DNA of 64,000 bases from Flavobacterium branchiicola (GTDB taxonomy: Bacteria; Bacteroidota; Bacteroidia; Flavobacteriales; Flavobacteriaceae), in contig NZ_JAGYWA010000002.1 of the NCBI RefSeq assembly GCF_018383905.1, positions 766,856 through 830,855 on the forward strand, in the 5' to 3' direction. Each line of letters begins with the position of its first letter. The stretch's first letter is position 1. The translations under genes and the position numbers were made by a program. Positions 62,965 through 64,000 of the stretch are shown here, piece after piece. The notes beneath the pieces were generated by a model that saw only the letters and a program-made list of their open reading frames with translations, was not told where the DNA came from and made no database searches.

Positions 62965-64000
62965 TTAAACGATGTTTCCATTATGTATGAGTATGCGTAC
63001 TGATGAGATTCTGGAAACTGCTTCAGCAGAACAACTTGCATCAAGAAATACTAAATTAGCGGTATCTCCTGTTTTTGGCCATTGCTGAATGCCTTTATCG
63101 TCTAAAGGAATCGGACCTGCTGTAGCAAGTTTTAGCATTCTGGATAAACCAAGCTCAGTTACTTGTCCGTATAATTGCGCAGCAAGATTTGCTTTTTGTA
63201 AAACACTTCCGGTTCCAAATGTATTCCAATGATCAATAATGCTGTCGTTTCCGGTCATCACATTTACGCCATGTTTCATTAAAGTTGGAATTGGCATGAT
63301 CAATCCTCCAAACGGAACAGTAGAAACAATTCCTACTTGTGCATTGCTTAGTTTTTCTGCCATTTCTTCCTGTTTAGCAGCATCCAATTTTCCAAGAGCA
63401 AAACAATGGCTCAAAAAAGTTTTTCCTTTTAAAGCTTTATTTTCATTGACTTTAGCAATTAGATATTCAATGGTTTTTACTCCCGATTCTCCGGATTCGT
63501 GCAAATGAATATCAATTCCTTTATTGTTGTCTAAAGCTAACTGAACTGTAAAATCGATTGTTTTTTCAATGGCGCCGTCAATAGAGTAGGGATCAAGTCC
63601 TCCGATAAAGTCAATGTCCATTTTGGCCGCTTCTTTAAGATACGGAACAGAATCGGTATAAAAAACACCATGCTGCGGAAAAGCAACCAATTCTGCACCA
63701 AAAGTATTTTTTTTGTTTTCTAAAGCTTTTTGCAGATTCTTTAAAGATTGTAATTTTGATGTTGGTTCAATATTTACATGGCTTCGGGCAAAAGATGTGC
63801 CGTGAGATTGTAATAGTTCAATTAATTTTTCTGCTTTCTGCGTAGAATCTTTAAGCATTTCGGGTAATATTTGCTGTTCTAATGCAATCATTCCCTTTAC
63901 ACCTCCAGTTCTTCTTTTTACTGCTTGCCAGTCATTATAAAAGGTTTTATCGAGATGAATGTGCATGTCACGGAAAGCGGGAAGCATCAAAAAGCCTTTT
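62965..64000 (-). CDS. amidohydrolase, cytosine-deaminase-like (partial, cut by the window end)
   Basis: The frame is open to the last base, reading KGFLMLPAFRDMHIHLDKT, so the true start lies beyond 64000. The TTG and ATG codons near 63988 are internal. Motifs are the metal-binding HIHLDKT, DIHLHESGESG, LSHCFALG and MTGNDSIIDHW, matching CodA-type cytosine deaminases and relatives that hydrolyse or deaminate cyclic amides. The C terminus is complete. The substrate is uncertain because this branch includes several specificities. Confidence 0.85.
   Translation of the reverse strand, partial: KGFLMLPAFRDMHIHLDKTFYNDWQAVKRRTGGVKGMIALEQQILPEMLKDSTQKAEKLIELLQSHGTSFARSHVNIEPTSKLQSLKNLQKALENKKNTFGAELVAFPQHGVFYTDSVPYLKEAAKMDIDFIGGLDPYSIDGAIEKTIDFTVQLALDNNKGIDIHLHESGESGVKTIEYLIAKVNENKALKGKTFLSHCFALGKLDAAKQEEMAEKLSNAQVGIVSTVPFGGLIMPIPTLMKHGVNVMTGNDSIIDHWNTFGTGSVLQKANLAAQLYGQVTELGLSRMLKLATAGPIPLDDKGIQQWPKTGDTANLVFLDASCSAEAVSRISSVRILIHNGNIV

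Noticed and set aside
1..64000. tRNA, rRNA or complete insertion sequence
   Set aside because: No cloverleaf-like sequence with CCA-proximal features, rRNA segment or transposase frame was recognised by eye. A tRNAscan/ISfinder run would settle it.

Overview
The window looks like a chromosomal segment of a Flavobacterium-type bacterium (Bacteroidota). The DNA is AT-rich. Several promoters carry the Bacteroidota-type -7 element TAnnTTTG. The Hcp proteins are the TssD form used by the Bacteroidota type VI secretion system (T6SS), and the siderophore locus carries a dioxygenase resembling flavobacterial lysine hydroxylases. No rRNA, tRNA, CRISPR array or intact insertion sequence was recognised.

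Layout. (1) 1-23.7 kb, plus strand, is an accessory T6SS island. It holds a DUF2235/Tle1-like phospholipase effector, a PAAR-like DUF4280 effector, hcp copy 1, a second alpha/beta-hydrolase effector with a small membrane partner, VgrG, a putative adaptor, and a 1392-residue Rhs protein with an HNH/AHH-like tip. These are followed by an archive of orphan or decayed toxin tips and immunity genes: an orphan Rhs tip, Imm51-like, Imm11-like, SMI1/KNR4 and DUF1266 genes, and several remnants. (2) 23.8-40.9 kb is an eleven-gene minus-strand operon, with a divergent plus-strand dioxygenase, for an NRPS-independent (IucA/IucC type) hydroxamate siderophore. It contains a nitroreductase, PLP decarboxylase, NIS synthetase-acyltransferase fusion, amine N-monooxygenase, second NIS synthetase, MATE exporter, acyl carrier protein, AMP-forming ligase, membrane acyltransferase, TonB receptor and surface lipoprotein. 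The added hydroxylase, carrier protein, ligase and membrane acyltransferase suggest a modified product. (3) 41.0-45.8 kb holds a DUF1254/DUF1214 lipoprotein, a small-protein/Cys-rich-protein pair behind a long structured leader, and a secreted hypothetical protein. (4) 45.8-51.1 kb, minus strand, is a second T6SS module: hcp copy 2, vgrG, an N-acetylmuramidase effector and a lipoprotein immunity candidate, followed by a separate small XRE regulator. (5) 51.4-64 kb is mostly core chromosome: amino-acid permease, GNAT-like protein, AraC and XRE regulators, MnmE, universal stress protein, a membrane-anchored MutS-like ATPase, an MscS channel and an amidohydrolase cut by the window edge.

How they work together. 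Hcp forms the tube, VgrG and the PAAR-like proteins form the spike, and the effectors (phospholipase, lipase-like, muramidase, nuclease-like Rhs tip) are the cargo. The adjacent lipoproteins, membrane proteins and small cytosolic proteins are the likely self-protection. The sheath and baseplate genes lie outside the window. The most noteworthy non-gene signal is a conserved leader upstream of both hcp copies, with a terminator-like hairpin and a downstream competing sequence, which suggests attenuation of hcp expression.
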